DNA of 64,000 nucleotides from Rhodobacterales bacterium RIFCSPHIGHO2_02_FULL_62_130. GTDB lineage: Bacteria > Pseudomonadota > Alphaproteobacteria > Rhodobacterales > Rhodobacteraceae. A program made the translations under genes and the position numbers. Within the stretch, counting starts at the first letter, position 1, and every line of letters begins with the position of its first letter. The stretch is from assembly GCA_001828855.1 (NCBI GenBank), contig MHZT01000013.1:124001-188000 (forward strand). The letters are read 5' to 3'. The notes under the pieces are model-generated. The model saw nothing but the letters and a program-made list of their open reading frames with translations, was not told where the DNA came from and made no database searches. Shown here piece by piece: positions 17,341 through 25,756 of the stretch.

Positions 17341-18209
17341 TGCATCCGGCACCTTCTGTCATCATCTTCTCGGTGTTTTCGGGCATGGGTTTTGGCCTGC
17401 TAGCCTTCCTTGGTGCGGGCGTTGTGACGCCATCGGGCTGGGCGGCGTTCCTGTGGTGGGGCTTGGGCTATGGCCTTGCGGTGGTAGGCCTGCTGGCCTC
17501 GACCTTCCACCTTGGCAATCCGCAACGCGCCTTGCTGGCCTTCACGCAATGGCGCTCAAGCTGGCTAAGCCGTGAGGCTTGGGCCTCGGTCGCCACCCTG
17601 CTTCTGTTGGCCCCTGTGGCGCTGTCGGATTGGCTGGCCCTTGGCTGGCCGCGCGGGATCGGGTTTATCGGGGCGGTGCTGGCGCTTGGGACAGTGTTCA
17701 CCACCTCCATGATCTACACCCAGATCAAGGCCGTGCCGCGCTGGCACCATCCAGTTACACCATTGATGTTCATGGTATTTTCTCTCACAGGCGGGGCGAT
17801 ACTGGCAGGGCAGCATCTGCTGGCGGCGGTCTTGTGCGTGGCCTTGGGCGCAGTTCTGCTGGCGGTTTACCGCATCGGCGATGGCCAGTTCGCCCGCGCA
17901 GGCCAGACCATGGGAACGGCGACGGGGCTGGACCGGATCGGCGAGGTTGCGGTGTTTGAACAGGCCCACACCGCCGGAAACTACCTGCTGCGCGAGATGA
18001 TCTATGTGGTGGGCCGCAAACACGCCACCAAACTGCGGCGCATCGCATTCGCGCTGGCCGTGGTGCTGCCCGCCTTGCTGCTGCTGGGCCACGGCCTGCC
18101 TTTCGTTGTACTGGCCGCGATCTCCCACCTGACCGGAGCCCTCGCCGCCCGCTGGCTCTTCTTCGCCGAAGCCGAGCATGTGGTGGGCCTCTACTACGGC
18201 AAACGCTAG
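17340..18209 (+). CDS. soeC: DmsC-like membrane anchor (SoeC-like)
   Basis: A 289-residue protein with about eight hydrophobic segments, beginning HPAPSVIIFSVFSGMGFGLLAFLG, typical of the DmsC family that anchors the complex and passes electrons to quinone. STFHLGNPQRALLAFTQWRSSWLSREAW is the conserved DmsC stretch, with the His used near the quinone site. The stop codon TAG (18207-18209) is itself the first three bases of a perfect 11-bp hairpin, so the transcript probably ends or is protected immediately after the coding region. Confidence 0.85.
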   Translation: MHPAPSVIIFSVFSGMGFGLLAFLGAGVVTPSGWAAFLWWGLGYGLAVVGLLASTFHLGNPQRALLAFTQWRSSWLSREAWASVATLLLLAPVALSDWLALGWPRGIGFIGAVLALGTVFTTSMIYTQIKAVPRWHHPVTPLMFMVFSLTGGAILAGQHLLAAVLCVALGAVLLAVYRIGDGQFARAGQTMGTATGLDRIGEVAVFEQAHTAGNYLLREMIYVVGRKHATKLRRIAFALAVVLPALLLLGHGLPFVVLAAISHLTGALAARWLFFAEAEHVVGLYYGKR

Positions 18210-18233
18210 GGTGCGTGACAAGCACGCACCCTA
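18207..18233. repeat. TAGGGTGCGTG hairpin that includes the soeC stop codon
   Basis: Perfect 11-bp inverted repeat TAGGGTGCGTG / CACGCACCCTA with loop ACAAG. The stop codon of soeC is the first triplet of the stem. A shorter copy is at 9948-9968. Confidence 0.85.
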
Positions 18234-18242
18234 CCCTTGGCA

Positions 18243-18328
18243 TTCATCTTGGCAATAAATACTCCCGCCGGAGGCTTCCCGCAGGTGCCGTGGAAGCCTC
18301 CGGCGGGAGTATTTATTGCCAAGGTGAA
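18243..18328. repeat. Long inverted repeat with CCGCCGGAGGC core between convergent genes
   Basis: Arms 18248-18279 and 18292-18323 are exact complements over 32 bases, separated by a 12-base loop; four more pairs and one G-T wobble extend the stem outward to 18243 and 18328. It lies between the convergent soeC and deoR-family genes. A degraded AAGGTGTGTG / CATGCACCTT repeat follows at 18351-18375. Either strand would give a very stable hairpin, which suits a bidirectional terminator. Confidence 0.9.
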
Positions 18329-18388
18329 ACCGGCAGGTCAGAAAGGGGGTAAGGTGTGTGCTTTGCATGCACCTTGCGGGCCGAACCC

Positions 18389-19147
18389 TCACGCCAACTG
18401 CACCGCCACCCCCGCCGCTGCCAAACGCTCTGCAATCGCCGCAGGCGGGGCGGTGTCGGTGACAAGGCGGGTGAAGGCCGAAGGGTCTGCGATCTGGATC
18501 GGGGCTTTGAGGCCGAATTTAGACGCATCCGCCACGATGGTCGCGGTCTCGACACAGGCGATGATAGCGCGCGAGAACTCGGCCTCGCGCAGGTCTTGCA
18601 GCAGGAACCCCGCCTTGGCATCAATCGCCGCTGCCGACAGGATCGCATGGCCCACGCGGAATTGCCGCACGAAATGAAGGGCTTCCGCGCCAAAGGCCCC
18701 GCCGTCATGGGTGCGCAATTCGCCGCCCGCCATGAACACACGGTTCCCTCCGCGCCCTGTCAGGGCCGAAGCCGCGGCGAGCGAATTGGTCACCACCATC
18801 AGGTCGCGCCGCGCTTGCAAGGCTTGGGCGACATAGGCCGTCGTTGACCCCACATCGAGGAATAGCGAGGCTCCGTCGGGGATCAGACCGGCAACAGCGC
18901 GGGCGATGCGGCGCTTGGCTTCGGGGTGTTGCTGCATGCGCTGGGCAAAGTTCGGCTCTGCCCCCGCCTCTCGCAGGTGAACCGCGCCGTGGGTTTTGGT
19001 GACCAGCCCCGCCGCCTCGAGCCGTCGCGCGGTGCGGCGGATGGTTTCTTCGGTCACCTCCAGCTTGCGGGCCAGCGTTTCGATGCGCGCGTAACCGGTG
19101 GGGGCAAGCTGGGCCAGCAGGGCCTTGGCGCGGGGCGATGTGGGCAT
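18389..19147 (-). CDS. DeoR-family transcriptional regulator
   Basis: A 252-residue regulator when started at the ATG at 19147, which begins MPTSPRAKALLAQLAPTG just ahead of the helix-turn-helix (YARIETLARKLEVTEETIRRTARRLEAAGLV, about residues 19-49). The C-terminal sugar-phosphate-sensor-like domain shows LDVGSTTAYVAQAL and VTNSLAAA. A longer reading frame upstream would extend into the divergent promoter region and is not supported. It is divergent from the kinase-like gene at 19275 and probably controls that gene and the flavoprotein after it. DeoR proteins usually sense a phosphorylated metabolite, which fits a kinase neighbour; the ligand is not known. Confidence 0.85.
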   Translation of the reverse strand: MPTSPRAKALLAQLAPTGYARIETLARKLEVTEETIRRTARRLEAAGLVTKTHGAVHLREAGAEPNFAQRMQQHPEAKRRIARAVAGLIPDGASLFLDVGSTTAYVAQALQARRDLMVVTNSLAAASALTGRGGNRVFMAGGELRTHDGGAFGAEALHFVRQFRVGHAILSAAAIDAKAGFLLQDLREAEFSRAIIACVETATIVADASKFGLKAPIQIADPSAFTRLVTDTAPPAAIAERLAAAGVAVQLA

Positions 19148-19162
19148 GGTTTGGGAAACCTT

Positions 19163-19190
19163 CGCAAATCCTGTGGCTTTCAACGCAAAT
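19163..19190. promoter_or_regulatory. CGCAAAT direct repeats, candidate DeoR-family sites
   Basis: CGCAAAT occurs at 19163 and again at 19184, exactly 21 bp apart, in the gap between the divergent DeoR-family and kinase-like genes. An inverted partial copy (GGATTTG) lies near 19219. Regularly spaced direct repeats are common for DeoR operators. Confidence 0.45.
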
Positions 19191-19274
19191 ACACCAAAAT
19201 CCCACAAGATGCGACGTTGGATTTGACCAAACCCACCTTGCGCGGCAGCATCAGGAAAAATGGGAGGGGCCGCA

Positions 19275-20144
19275 ATGACGCCCATGGAAAAGGTGCTGGC
19301 GCTGCCGATCTGGCAGGGGGCGGTTGTGGCCGAACCTCTTGGCGGCGGCATCACCAACCTGAATTTTCTGGTGCAGGATCAGGCCCGCCGCGCCGTGGTG
19401 CGCATCGGTGACGACATTCCGGTGCATCAGATCATGCGCTTTAACGAATTGAACGCCAGCCGCGCGGCCCATGCGGCGGGGGTCTCGCCCGCCGTTCTGC
19501 ACCATGCGCCGGGCGCTTTGGTGATCGACTATATCGAGGGGCAGACCATGACCCCCGCCGATTTCACCCGCGACGCGGTGTTGGAGGCTGCGCTTGATCT
19601 GGTTGCCCGCGCGCACCGCGATATTCCGCAGCATCTTCGGGGGGCGGCGCTGACTTTCTGGGTGTTCCATGTGATCCGCGACTATGCGGGCACGCTGCGG
19701 GATGGCGAAAGCCGTCATCTGCCGCTGGTGGCGAACCTTCTGCGCGAGGCGTCGGAGTTGGAAAAGGCGGTCGGCCCGATTGATCTGGTCTTTGGCCACA
19801 ATGACCTTTTGCCCGCCAATTTCCTGTTGGATGCCAACAGGATGTGGCTGATCGACTGGGATTATGCGGGGTTCAATTCGCCCCTATTCGATCTGGGGGG
19901 CTTGGCGGCCAACAATGGTCTGACCGAGGGCCAAGAGGCCACCATGCTGCAAAGCTATTTCGGCACGGTCGATGGCGGGCTTTGGCGGCGCTATCGCGCG
20001 ATGAAGGCGGCGGCGGCGTTGCGGGAAACCATGTGGAGCATGGTTTCGGAAATCCATTCCGAGCTTGATTTCGACTATTCGGCCTATACGGCCAGCAACC
20101 TTTCCACCTATCGGGCGTCGCTTGACGCGTTCCGGCAAAGCTGA
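19275..20144 (+). CDS. Choline/ethanolamine-kinase-like phosphotransferase (APH fold)
   Basis: A protein of 289 residues from the ATG at 19275, chosen because GGGAGGGG stands 7 bases before it; an in-frame start 15 bases earlier is also possible. The aminoglycoside-phosphotransferase fold is shown by VFGHNDLLPANFLL (Brenner motif with the catalytic Asp) and MWLIDWDYAGFNSPLFDLGGLAANN (the DFG-like metal-binding Asp). The closest family feel is choline kinase LicA. The gene is followed after 7 bases by a dimethylglycine/sarcosine-dehydrogenase-like gene, so the substrate may be a methylated amine or amino alcohol. That is inference; real choline kinase activity is not established. Confidence 0.72.
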   Translation: MTPMEKVLALPIWQGAVVAEPLGGGITNLNFLVQDQARRAVVRIGDDIPVHQIMRFNELNASRAAHAAGVSPAVLHHAPGALVIDYIEGQTMTPADFTRDAVLEAALDLVARAHRDIPQHLRGAALTFWVFHVIRDYAGTLRDGESRHLPLVANLLREASELEKAVGPIDLVFGHNDLLPANFLLDANRMWLIDWDYAGFNSPLFDLGGLAANNGLTEGQEATMLQSYFGTVDGGLWRRYRAMKAAAALRETMWSMVSEIHSELDFDYSAYTASNLSTYRASLDAFRQS

Positions 20145-20151
20145 GGGCATC

Positions 20152-22596
20152 ATGGCAGAGCTTCCCACCACCGCGCGCGCGGTCATCATCGGCGGCGGTA
20201 TCATCGGCTGCTCGACAGCCTATCACATGGGCAAACTCGGCTGGACTGACACGGTTCTGCTAGAACGCAAAAAGTTGACCTCGGGCACGACATTCCATGC
20301 GGCGGGACTGGTGGGGCAGTTGCGCACCAGCGCCAATATCACGCAGCTTCTGGGCTATTCGGTTGAGTTGTATAAGAAGCTTGAGGCCGAAACCGGCCTG
20401 CAGACCGGCTGGAAGATGAATGGCGGCTTGCGGCTGGCCTGCAACGCCGAACGCTGGACGGAAGTGAAGCGGCAGGCGACCACGGCGCATAGTTTCGGGC
20501 TGGAAATGCACCTCTTGACCCCGAAAGAGGCGCAGGATTTGTGGCCGCTGATGACCATCGATGATCTGGTGGGGGCGGCTTACCTTCCGACGGACGGGCA
20601 GGCGAACCCGTCTGACATCACGCAGTCGCTGGCCAAGGGCGCGCGGATGGCGGGGGTGAAGATATTCGAGGACACGCCGGTGACGCGGGTAATCGTGGAA
20701 GATGGCCGCATTCGCGGGGTCGAAACGCCGTTTGGCACGATTGAATGTGAAAAGGTGATCTGTTGCGCGGGCCAGTGGACGCGGACGTTGGCGGCATCTG
20801 TCGGTGTGAACGTACCGCTGGTTTCGGTCGAGCATCAATACATGATTACCGAGAAAATTGAAGGGGTTACGTCCGGTTTGCCCACGCTGCGCGACCCTGA
20901 CCGGCTGACCTATTGGAAAGAGGATGTGGGGGGACTCGTCTGGGGCGGGTATGAGCCAAACCCGAAACCTTGGGCGGTGAACGGCATACCCGAGGGGTTC
21001 CATTTCGATCTGCTGACCTCTGATTACGACCATTACGGGCAGTTCATGGAGGACGCTATTGCCCGCGTTCCGGCTCTGGCAACGGCGGGGGTGAAGCAAC
21101 TTTTGAACGGGCCGGAAAGCTTTACGCCCGATGGCAATTTCATCTTGGGCGAAGCACCCGAGTTGCGGAATTTCTATGTGGGTGCAGGGTTTAACGCCTT
21201 TGGCATCGCCTCGGGCGGCGGGGCGGGCATGGCCTTGGCGGAATGGGCGGCCAAGGGCGAGGCGCCCTATGATCTGTGGCCAGTGGATATCCGCCGCTTT
21301 GGCAAGGTTCACCAGTCCACCGACTGGGTGCGGACGCGGACGCTGGAGGCTTATGGCAAGCATTACACGATTGCTTGGCCGTCCGAAGAGATGAAATCGG
21401 CACGGCCCACGCGGCGATCCCCGCTTTATGCGCATCTGAAGGCGGCGGGGGCCTGTTTCGGCGAGAAACTGGGGTGGGAGCGTCCCAACTGGTTCGCTGA
21501 TCTGTCGAAGGGCGAGGTTCCGGTGGACCGCTATTCCTATCAGCGTCCCGGCTGGTGGGATCAGGTGAAGCGCGAACATCAGGCCGCGCGCGAGGCGGCG
21601 GTGCTGATCGACCAGACCTCATTCGCGAAGTTCACGCTGAAGGGCTCGGATGCGGCCCGCGCGCTGAATTACATCGCCGCAGGAAATGTCGATCGGGCGG
21701 TGGGCAGCCTGACCTATACCCAGATGCTGAACAAACGCGGCGGGATTGAGGCCGATGTGACCGTCGCCCGCACCGCTTGGGACGAGTTTTACATCGTCAC
21801 CGGCACCGGCTTTGCCACCCATGATTTCGACTGGATTTCCCGCAACTTGACCGGAAACTGCCAGTTGGTCGATGTAACAGCAGGCTCTGCCGTGCTGTCG
21901 CTGATGGGGCCAGAGGCGCGCGAGATATTGGCGCGGGTGTCGGGCGATGATCTGACCAATGCAGGCTTCCCGTTTGGCACGGCGCGGCGGATTTCGGTGG
22001 CCTCTTGCCCCGTTCTAGCGCTGCGGGTGACCTATGTGGGCGAGTTGGGCTGGGAATTGCACATGCCGACCGATGTGGCGGTGACGGTCTATGATGCGCT
22101 GATGGCGGCGGGCGCGGGGCTTGGCCTGCGTAACGCGGGCTACCGCGCGATTGAAACGCTGCGTCTGGAAAAGGGCTATCGCGCTTGGGGGGCCGACATT
22201 GGCCCCGACCACACGCCGGTCGAGGCGGGGCTGGCTTGGGCCTGCAAGATGAAGTCGGGTGTCGATTTCATCGGGCGCGATGCGGTCGCGGCGCAACTGG
22301 CAGGCGGGGTCAAAAAGCGGCTGGCGGGGTTCACGGTCGATGATCCGTCGGTGATCCTGCTGGGGCGCGAGACGATCTACCGTGATGGGGTGCGGGTGGG
22401 CTGGCTGTCCTCGGGGGGCTTTGGCCATACGGTCGGCAAGCCGGTGGGCTACGGTTTTGTGCGCCACAAGGACGGGGTGACGGAGGATTTTATGACCTCG
22501 GGGGAATATGAGCTGGAGGTGGCGTCGGAGAGGGTTCGGGCCAAGCTGCATCTGGGCGCGCTTTATGATCCGGCGGGGGGAAGGATCAAGGCCTGA
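20152..22596 (+). CDS. Dimethylglycine/sarcosine-dehydrogenase-like flavoprotein with GcvT domain
   Basis: An 814-residue two-part enzyme. Residues about 10-370 form a DAO-type FAD domain (dinucleotide motif VIIGGGIIGCSTAYHMG; TTFHAAGLVGQLR is the usual place of covalent flavin attachment at His). A linker follows, then GcvT N- and C-terminal domains (about 430-805) that bind tetrahydrofolate. Such enzymes demethylate dimethylglycine, sarcosine or related N-methyl compounds and transfer the C1 unit to folate. The ATG at 20152 directly precedes the FAD motif. C1 units and glycine made here could enter the serine-cycle enzymes encoded just downstream on the other strand. Exact substrate unknown. 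Confidence 0.83.
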   Translation: MAELPTTARAVIIGGGIIGCSTAYHMGKLGWTDTVLLERKKLTSGTTFHAAGLVGQLRTSANITQLLGYSVELYKKLEAETGLQTGWKMNGGLRLACNAERWTEVKRQATTAHSFGLEMHLLTPKEAQDLWPLMTIDDLVGAAYLPTDGQANPSDITQSLAKGARMAGVKIFEDTPVTRVIVEDGRIRGVETPFGTIECEKVICCAGQWTRTLAASVGVNVPLVSVEHQYMITEKIEGVTSGLPTLRDPDRLTYWKEDVGGLVWGGYEPNPKPWAVNGIPEGFHFDLLTSDYDHYGQFMEDAIARVPALATAGVKQLLNGPESFTPDGNFILGEAPELRNFYVGAGFNAFGIASGGGAGMALAEWAAKGEAPYDLWPVDIRRFGKVHQSTDWVRTRTLEAYGKHYTIAWPSEEMKSARPTRRSPLYAHLKAAGACFGEKLGWERPNWFADLSKGEVPVDRYSYQRPGWWDQVKREHQAAREAAVLIDQTSFAKFTLKGSDAARALNYIAAGNVDRAVGSLTYTQMLNKRGGIEADVTVARTAWDEFYIVTGTGFATHDFDWISRNLTGNCQLVDVTAGSAVLSLMGPEAREILARVSGDDLTNAGFPFGTARRISVASCPVLALRVTYVGELGWELHMPTDVAVTVYDALMAAGAGLGLRNAGYRAIETLRLEKGYRAWGADIGPDHTPVEAGLAWACKMKSGVDFIGRDAVAAQLAGGVKKRLAGFTVDDPSVILLGRETIYRDGVRVGWLSSGGFGHTVGKPVGYGFVRHKDGVTEDFMTSGEYELEVASERVRAKLHLGALYDPAGGRIKA

Positions 22597-22623
22597 CGGG
22601 CTTGCTTGGCTGCATGGATCGCG

Positions 22624-22650
22624 GCCTCCGGCGGGGATATTTAAGCGAAG
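22624..22650. repeat. Intergenic CCGCCGGAGGC repeat, reverse orientation
   Basis: Single arm GCCTCCGGCGGGGATATTTA followed by AGCGAAGAGG, the reverse complement of the AAATATCCCC variant at 8257. It lies between the convergent flavoprotein and mtkB genes. Confidence 0.7.
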
Positions 22651-22670
22651 AGGATCGGGGGAAGGTTGGG

Positions 22671-22701
22671 TGGCCCGCCGGAGGGAGCATCCGGCGGGCC
22701 A
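22671..22701. terminator. Bidirectional hairpin between flavoprotein gene and mtkB
   Basis: Perfect 12-bp inverted repeat TGGCCCGCCGGA / TCCGGCGGGCCA with a 7-base loop, placed 4 bases beyond the mtkB stop. No T-run follows, so it may act with Rho or as a 3' end stabiliser. Confidence 0.65.
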
Positions 22702-22705
22702 AGCC

Positions 22706-23602
22706 TCAGGCGGCGGCGCGGCGGTTCAGCACCATCGCCATCGTCTCGCCCATTGCCGAGGGGTTGGGGGCCACGGTGATGCCTGCCGCCGACAGGATTT
22801 CCACCTTTTCCTGCGCGCTTTCGCCAAAGGCGCTGATGATCGCGCCCGCATGGCCCATCTTGCGGCCCTTCGGCGCGGAAAGCCCCGCGATATAGGCCAC
22901 CACCGGTTTTGTCATGTGGCGCGCGGCCCAGGCGGCGGCTTCGGCCTCTTGCGGGCCACCGATCTCGCCGATCATCATGACGGCATCGGTTTCGGGATCG
23001 TTCTGGAACAGTTCCAGAATATCGCGGAAGGAAGACCCGTTGACCGGATCACCACCGATGCCCACCGATGTGGAAACCCCGATGCCAAGTGCTTTCATCT
23101 GGCTTGCCGCCTCATAGCCCAAGGTGCCGGATCGCCCGATGATGCCCACGCGGCCCGGCATGTAGATATGCGGCGGCATGATGCCCATGAAGCCCTTGCC
23201 GGGGCTGATGATACCGGCGCAGTTCGGCCCGATCAGGCGCATCTTTTTGTCAAAGGGGTAACGCTTTAGAAACCTTTTGACCTTCATCATGTCCTGGCTG
23301 GGGATACCGTCGGTCACGCAGACGGCGGTTTTGATTCCGGCGTCGGCGGCCTCCATGATGGCGTCGGCGGCAAAGGGCGGGGGGACAAAAACTAGGCTGG
23401 CTTCGGCGCCGGTGGCCTCGACGGCCTCGCGCACGGTGTTGAACAGCGGCAGGCCCAGATGGGTGGTGCCGCCCTTGCCGGGGGTGACACCGCCCACGAC
23501 ATTGGTGCCGTATTTGATCATGTCGGCGGCGTGGAAGGCGCCGATGCGGCCTGACATGCCTTGAACGATGACGCGGGTTTTTTCGGTGATGAGGATGGCC
23601 AT
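22706..23602 (-). CDS. mtkB: Malate-CoA ligase (succinyl-CoA-synthetase-like) alpha subunit
   Basis: A 298-residue ADP-forming acyl-CoA ligase alpha subunit. The CoA-binding Rossmann part begins VIVQGMSGRIGAFHAADMIKYGTNVVGG; the phosphohistidine lies in KGRKMGHAGAI (about residues 241-251). The sequence resembles both SucD and MtkB. The malate assignment follows the operon: serine-glyoxylate aminotransferase, malyl-CoA lyase and the matching beta subunit are directly upstream. With MtkA it makes malyl-CoA from malate, CoA and ATP in the serine cycle. It is the last gene of the operon. Biochemical distinction from succinyl-CoA synthetase would need a test. Confidence 0.85.
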   Translation of the reverse strand: MAILITEKTRVIVQGMSGRIGAFHAADMIKYGTNVVGGVTPGKGGTTHLGLPLFNTVREAVEATGAEASLVFVPPPFAADAIMEAADAGIKTAVCVTDGIPSQDMMKVKRFLKRYPFDKKMRLIGPNCAGIISPGKGFMGIMPPHIYMPGRVGIIGRSGTLGYEAASQMKALGIGVSTSVGIGGDPVNGSSFRDILELFQNDPETDAVMMIGEIGGPQEAEAAAWAARHMTKPVVAYIAGLSAPKGRKMGHAGAIISAFGESAQEKVEILSAAGITVAPNPSAMGETMAMVLNRRAAA

Positions 23603-23611
23603 GATGACTCC

Positions 23612-24784
23612 TTAAGCAGCGATACGGGGACGGGCGGCGACGGCACTGGCTGCGGCTTCGGCCAGCGTGTCGGCGGTGATCAGCGGCAGGCCCGAGGATT
23701 GCAGGATGGCGTTGCCTTCCTCGACATTTGTGCCTGCCAGACGAACCACGACGGGAATGGTCAGGCCGACCTCGCGGTAGGCTTGCACGACACCTTGGGC
23801 CACCCAGTCACAGCGGTTGATACCGGCGAAGATATTGACAAGGATGACCGAAACATTGCGGTCGGCCAGCACGGTGCGGAAGGCGCGCACCACCCGTTCG
23901 GGGCTGGCCCCGCCGCCGATGTCAAGGAAGTTGGCAGGCTCTCCCCCCGCCAGTTTGATCATGTCCATCGTGGCCATGGCCAGACCCGCCCCGTTGATGA
24001 TGCAGCCGATGTCGCCGTCAAGCCCGACATAGGCCAGACCGTGATCGCCAGCAGTGCTTTCACGCGGGTCTTCCTGGCTGCGGTCGCGCAGTTCTGCGAT
24101 CTCGGGGCGGCGGAACAAGGCGTTGGTGTCAAAGGACATTTTCGCGTCCAGCGCCACCAGATCGCCCGTGCCGGTGATGACCAGCGGGTTGATTTCGACC
24201 ATGACCGCATCCAGATCACGATAGGCGCGGTAGCAGGCGCGCAGGATCGTCACCATCTGCGCGATCTGCCCGCCCTGCAGGCCAAGCTGGAAGGCCAGTT
24301 CGCGCGCCTGAAACTCCGACAGGCCCACGGCGGGGTCGATTGTCATGCGGCGCAAGGAGTCGGGATCGGTTTCGGCCAGATCCTCGATCTCCATCCCGCC
24401 ATGGGCCGAGGCCACGATCATGATGCGTTCGGATTTGCGGTCCAGAACAAAGCCCAGATACATCTCGCGGGCGATGTCCGACGCGCCTTCCACCCAGACG
24501 CGGTAAACGCCCTTGCCATTCGCGTCGGTCTGCTTGGTGACAAGTTGCTTGCCAAACAGGGTGGCGGCAAAGGCGTGAACCTCGTCCGCCGAGCGGCAGA
24601 GTTTCACCCCGCCCGCCGCGCCGCGCCCCCCTGAATGGATCTGCGCCTTGACGACCCAAGCTGCCCCGCCCAGTTCCCGCGCGCGGTAACCCGCCTGTTC
24701 GGGGCTGTAGGCCAGCCCGCCGCGCGGCACCGGCACGCCGAAACGCGACAGGATTTCCTTGGCCTGATATTCGTGGATGTCCAT
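23612..24784 (-). CDS. mtkA: Malate-CoA ligase (succinyl-CoA-synthetase-like) beta subunit
   Basis: A 390-residue ATP-grasp subunit, the usual length for SucC/MtkA. It opens [22 protein letters not shown], has the nucleotide-binding [14 protein letters not shown], and ends with the domain containing [15 protein letters not shown] and [11 protein letters not shown]. It activates the carboxylate as acyl phosphate and pairs with MtkB, whose gene follows after 9 bases. Mcl precedes it by 9 bases. The malate rather than succinate role is inferred from this serine-cycle gene order. Confidence 0.85.
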   Translation of the reverse strand: MDIHEYQAKEILSRFGVPVPRGGLAYSPEQAGYRARELGGAAWVVKAQIHSGGRGAAGGVKLCRSADEVHAFAATLFGKQLVTKQTDANGKGVYRVWVEGASDIAREMYLGFVLDRKSERIMIVASAHGGMEIEDLAETDPDSLRRMTIDPAVGLSEFQARELAFQLGLQGGQIAQMVTILRACYRAYRDLDAVMVEINPLVITGTGDLVALDAKMSFDTNALFRRPEIAELRDRSQEDPRESTAGDHGLAYVGLDGDIGCIINGAGLAMATMDMIKLAGGEPANFLDIGGGASPERVVRAFRTVLADRNVSVILVNIFAGINRCDWVAQGVVQAYREVGLTIPVVVRLAGTNVEEGNAILQSSGLPLITADTLAEAAASAVAARPRIAA

Positions 24785-24793
24785 ATCTACCCC

Positions 24794-25738
24794 CTATGCT
24801 GCATTTGCGGCGATGGCTTCGGCCTGCACGATCACGTTGCGGGCCATGCGTTCCGAGGCGGCGTCGATCATCTTGCCGTCAAGGCTGGCGGCACCCTTGC
24901 CCTCGGCCTCGGCCTTGCGGAGTTCTTCGATGATGCGGTGGGCGCGGGTGACTTCGGCCTCGGGCGGCGAGAAAATCTCGTTTGCCAGCGCCACTTGGGA
25001 GGGATGGATCGCCCATTTGCCCTCGCAGCCCAAGGCGGCGGCACGGCGCGCGCCGTCCTTGTAGCCCTCGGGGTCGGAGAAATCGCCGAACGGCCCGTCG
25101 ATGGCGCGCAAGCCATAGGCGCGGCAGGCGATGACCATGCGCGAGATCGCGGCATGCCACTGATCGCCCGGATAATGCGGGTTCAGACCGCCGATATTGG
25201 TGGTGCGCGACCGCATCGACGCGGCATAGTCCGCCACGCCGAAATGCAGTGCCTCCAGCCGGCCGCCGAATTGCGCGATGGCTTCCACGTTCGCCATGCC
25301 AAGCGCGGTTTCGATCAGCGCCTCAAGCATCACGCGGGTTTTCAACCCGCGACCCTGCTCGATCTGGTTCACCATCGCCTCGACCATGTAAAGGTCGGCA
25401 GGAACGCCCACTTTCGGCACCAGCAGCGTATGCACGCGGTCGCCCGCTTGCTCCATGATATCAACGACATCGCGGTACATGTAATGCGTATCAAGCCCGT
25501 TGATCCGCACCGAAACCGTTTTGCCCTTGGCGGCCCAGTCGATGTCGTTCAGCGCCTGAATGCAGTTCTTGCGGGCCTGTTCCTTTTCGGGCGGGGCCAC
25601 CGCGTCTTCCAAGTCAAGGAACACGTAATCGGCGGGGCCTTCGGCGGCCTTGTCGATCATCGAGGGGTTCGAGGAGGGGACTGCAAGTTCAGACCGTTGC
25701 AGCCGCTGCCGACGCAGCGGGTAAAGAGTGTGGCTCAT
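24794..25738 (-). CDS. mcl: L-malyl-CoA/beta-methylmalyl-CoA lyase (CitE family)
   Basis: A 314-residue CitE-family lyase. Conserved points are FLDLEDAVAPPEKEQAR (about residues 41-57, metal region), KTVSVRINGLDT, VMLEALIETALGMANVEAIA (catalytic Glu region) and AIDGPFGDFSDPEGY. In this family Mcl splits malyl-CoA into acetyl-CoA and glyoxylate, and in Rhodobacter relatives also handles methylmalyl-CoA of the ethylmalonyl-CoA pathway. Sitting between sgaA and the malate-CoA ligase genes it completes the glyoxylate-forming end of the serine cycle. An AGGAACA ribosome site precedes the start in the 18-base gap after sgaA. Confidence 0.9.
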   Translation of the reverse strand: MSHTLYPLRRQRLQRSELAVPSSNPSMIDKAAEGPADYVFLDLEDAVAPPEKEQARKNCIQALNDIDWAAKGKTVSVRINGLDTHYMYRDVVDIMEQAGDRVHTLLVPKVGVPADLYMVEAMVNQIEQGRGLKTRVMLEALIETALGMANVEAIAQFGGRLEALHFGVADYAASMRSRTTNIGGLNPHYPGDQWHAAISRMVIACRAYGLRAIDGPFGDFSDPEGYKDGARRAAALGCEGKWAIHPSQVALANEIFSPPEAEVTRAHRIIEELRKAEAEGKGAASLDGKMIDAASERMARNVIVQAEAIAANAA

Positions 25739-25756
25739 GTCATTGTTCCTGTTTGG

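Noticed and set aside
9852-18375. CRISPR array
   Set aside because: The repeats are few, palindromic, widely scattered and not separated by regular unique spacers; no cas gene is present.
18389-19357. The longer 322-residue form of the DeoR-family protein
   Set aside because: The extra 70 residues would cover the divergent promoter region and have no domain; the helix-turn-helix starts just after the ATG at 19147.
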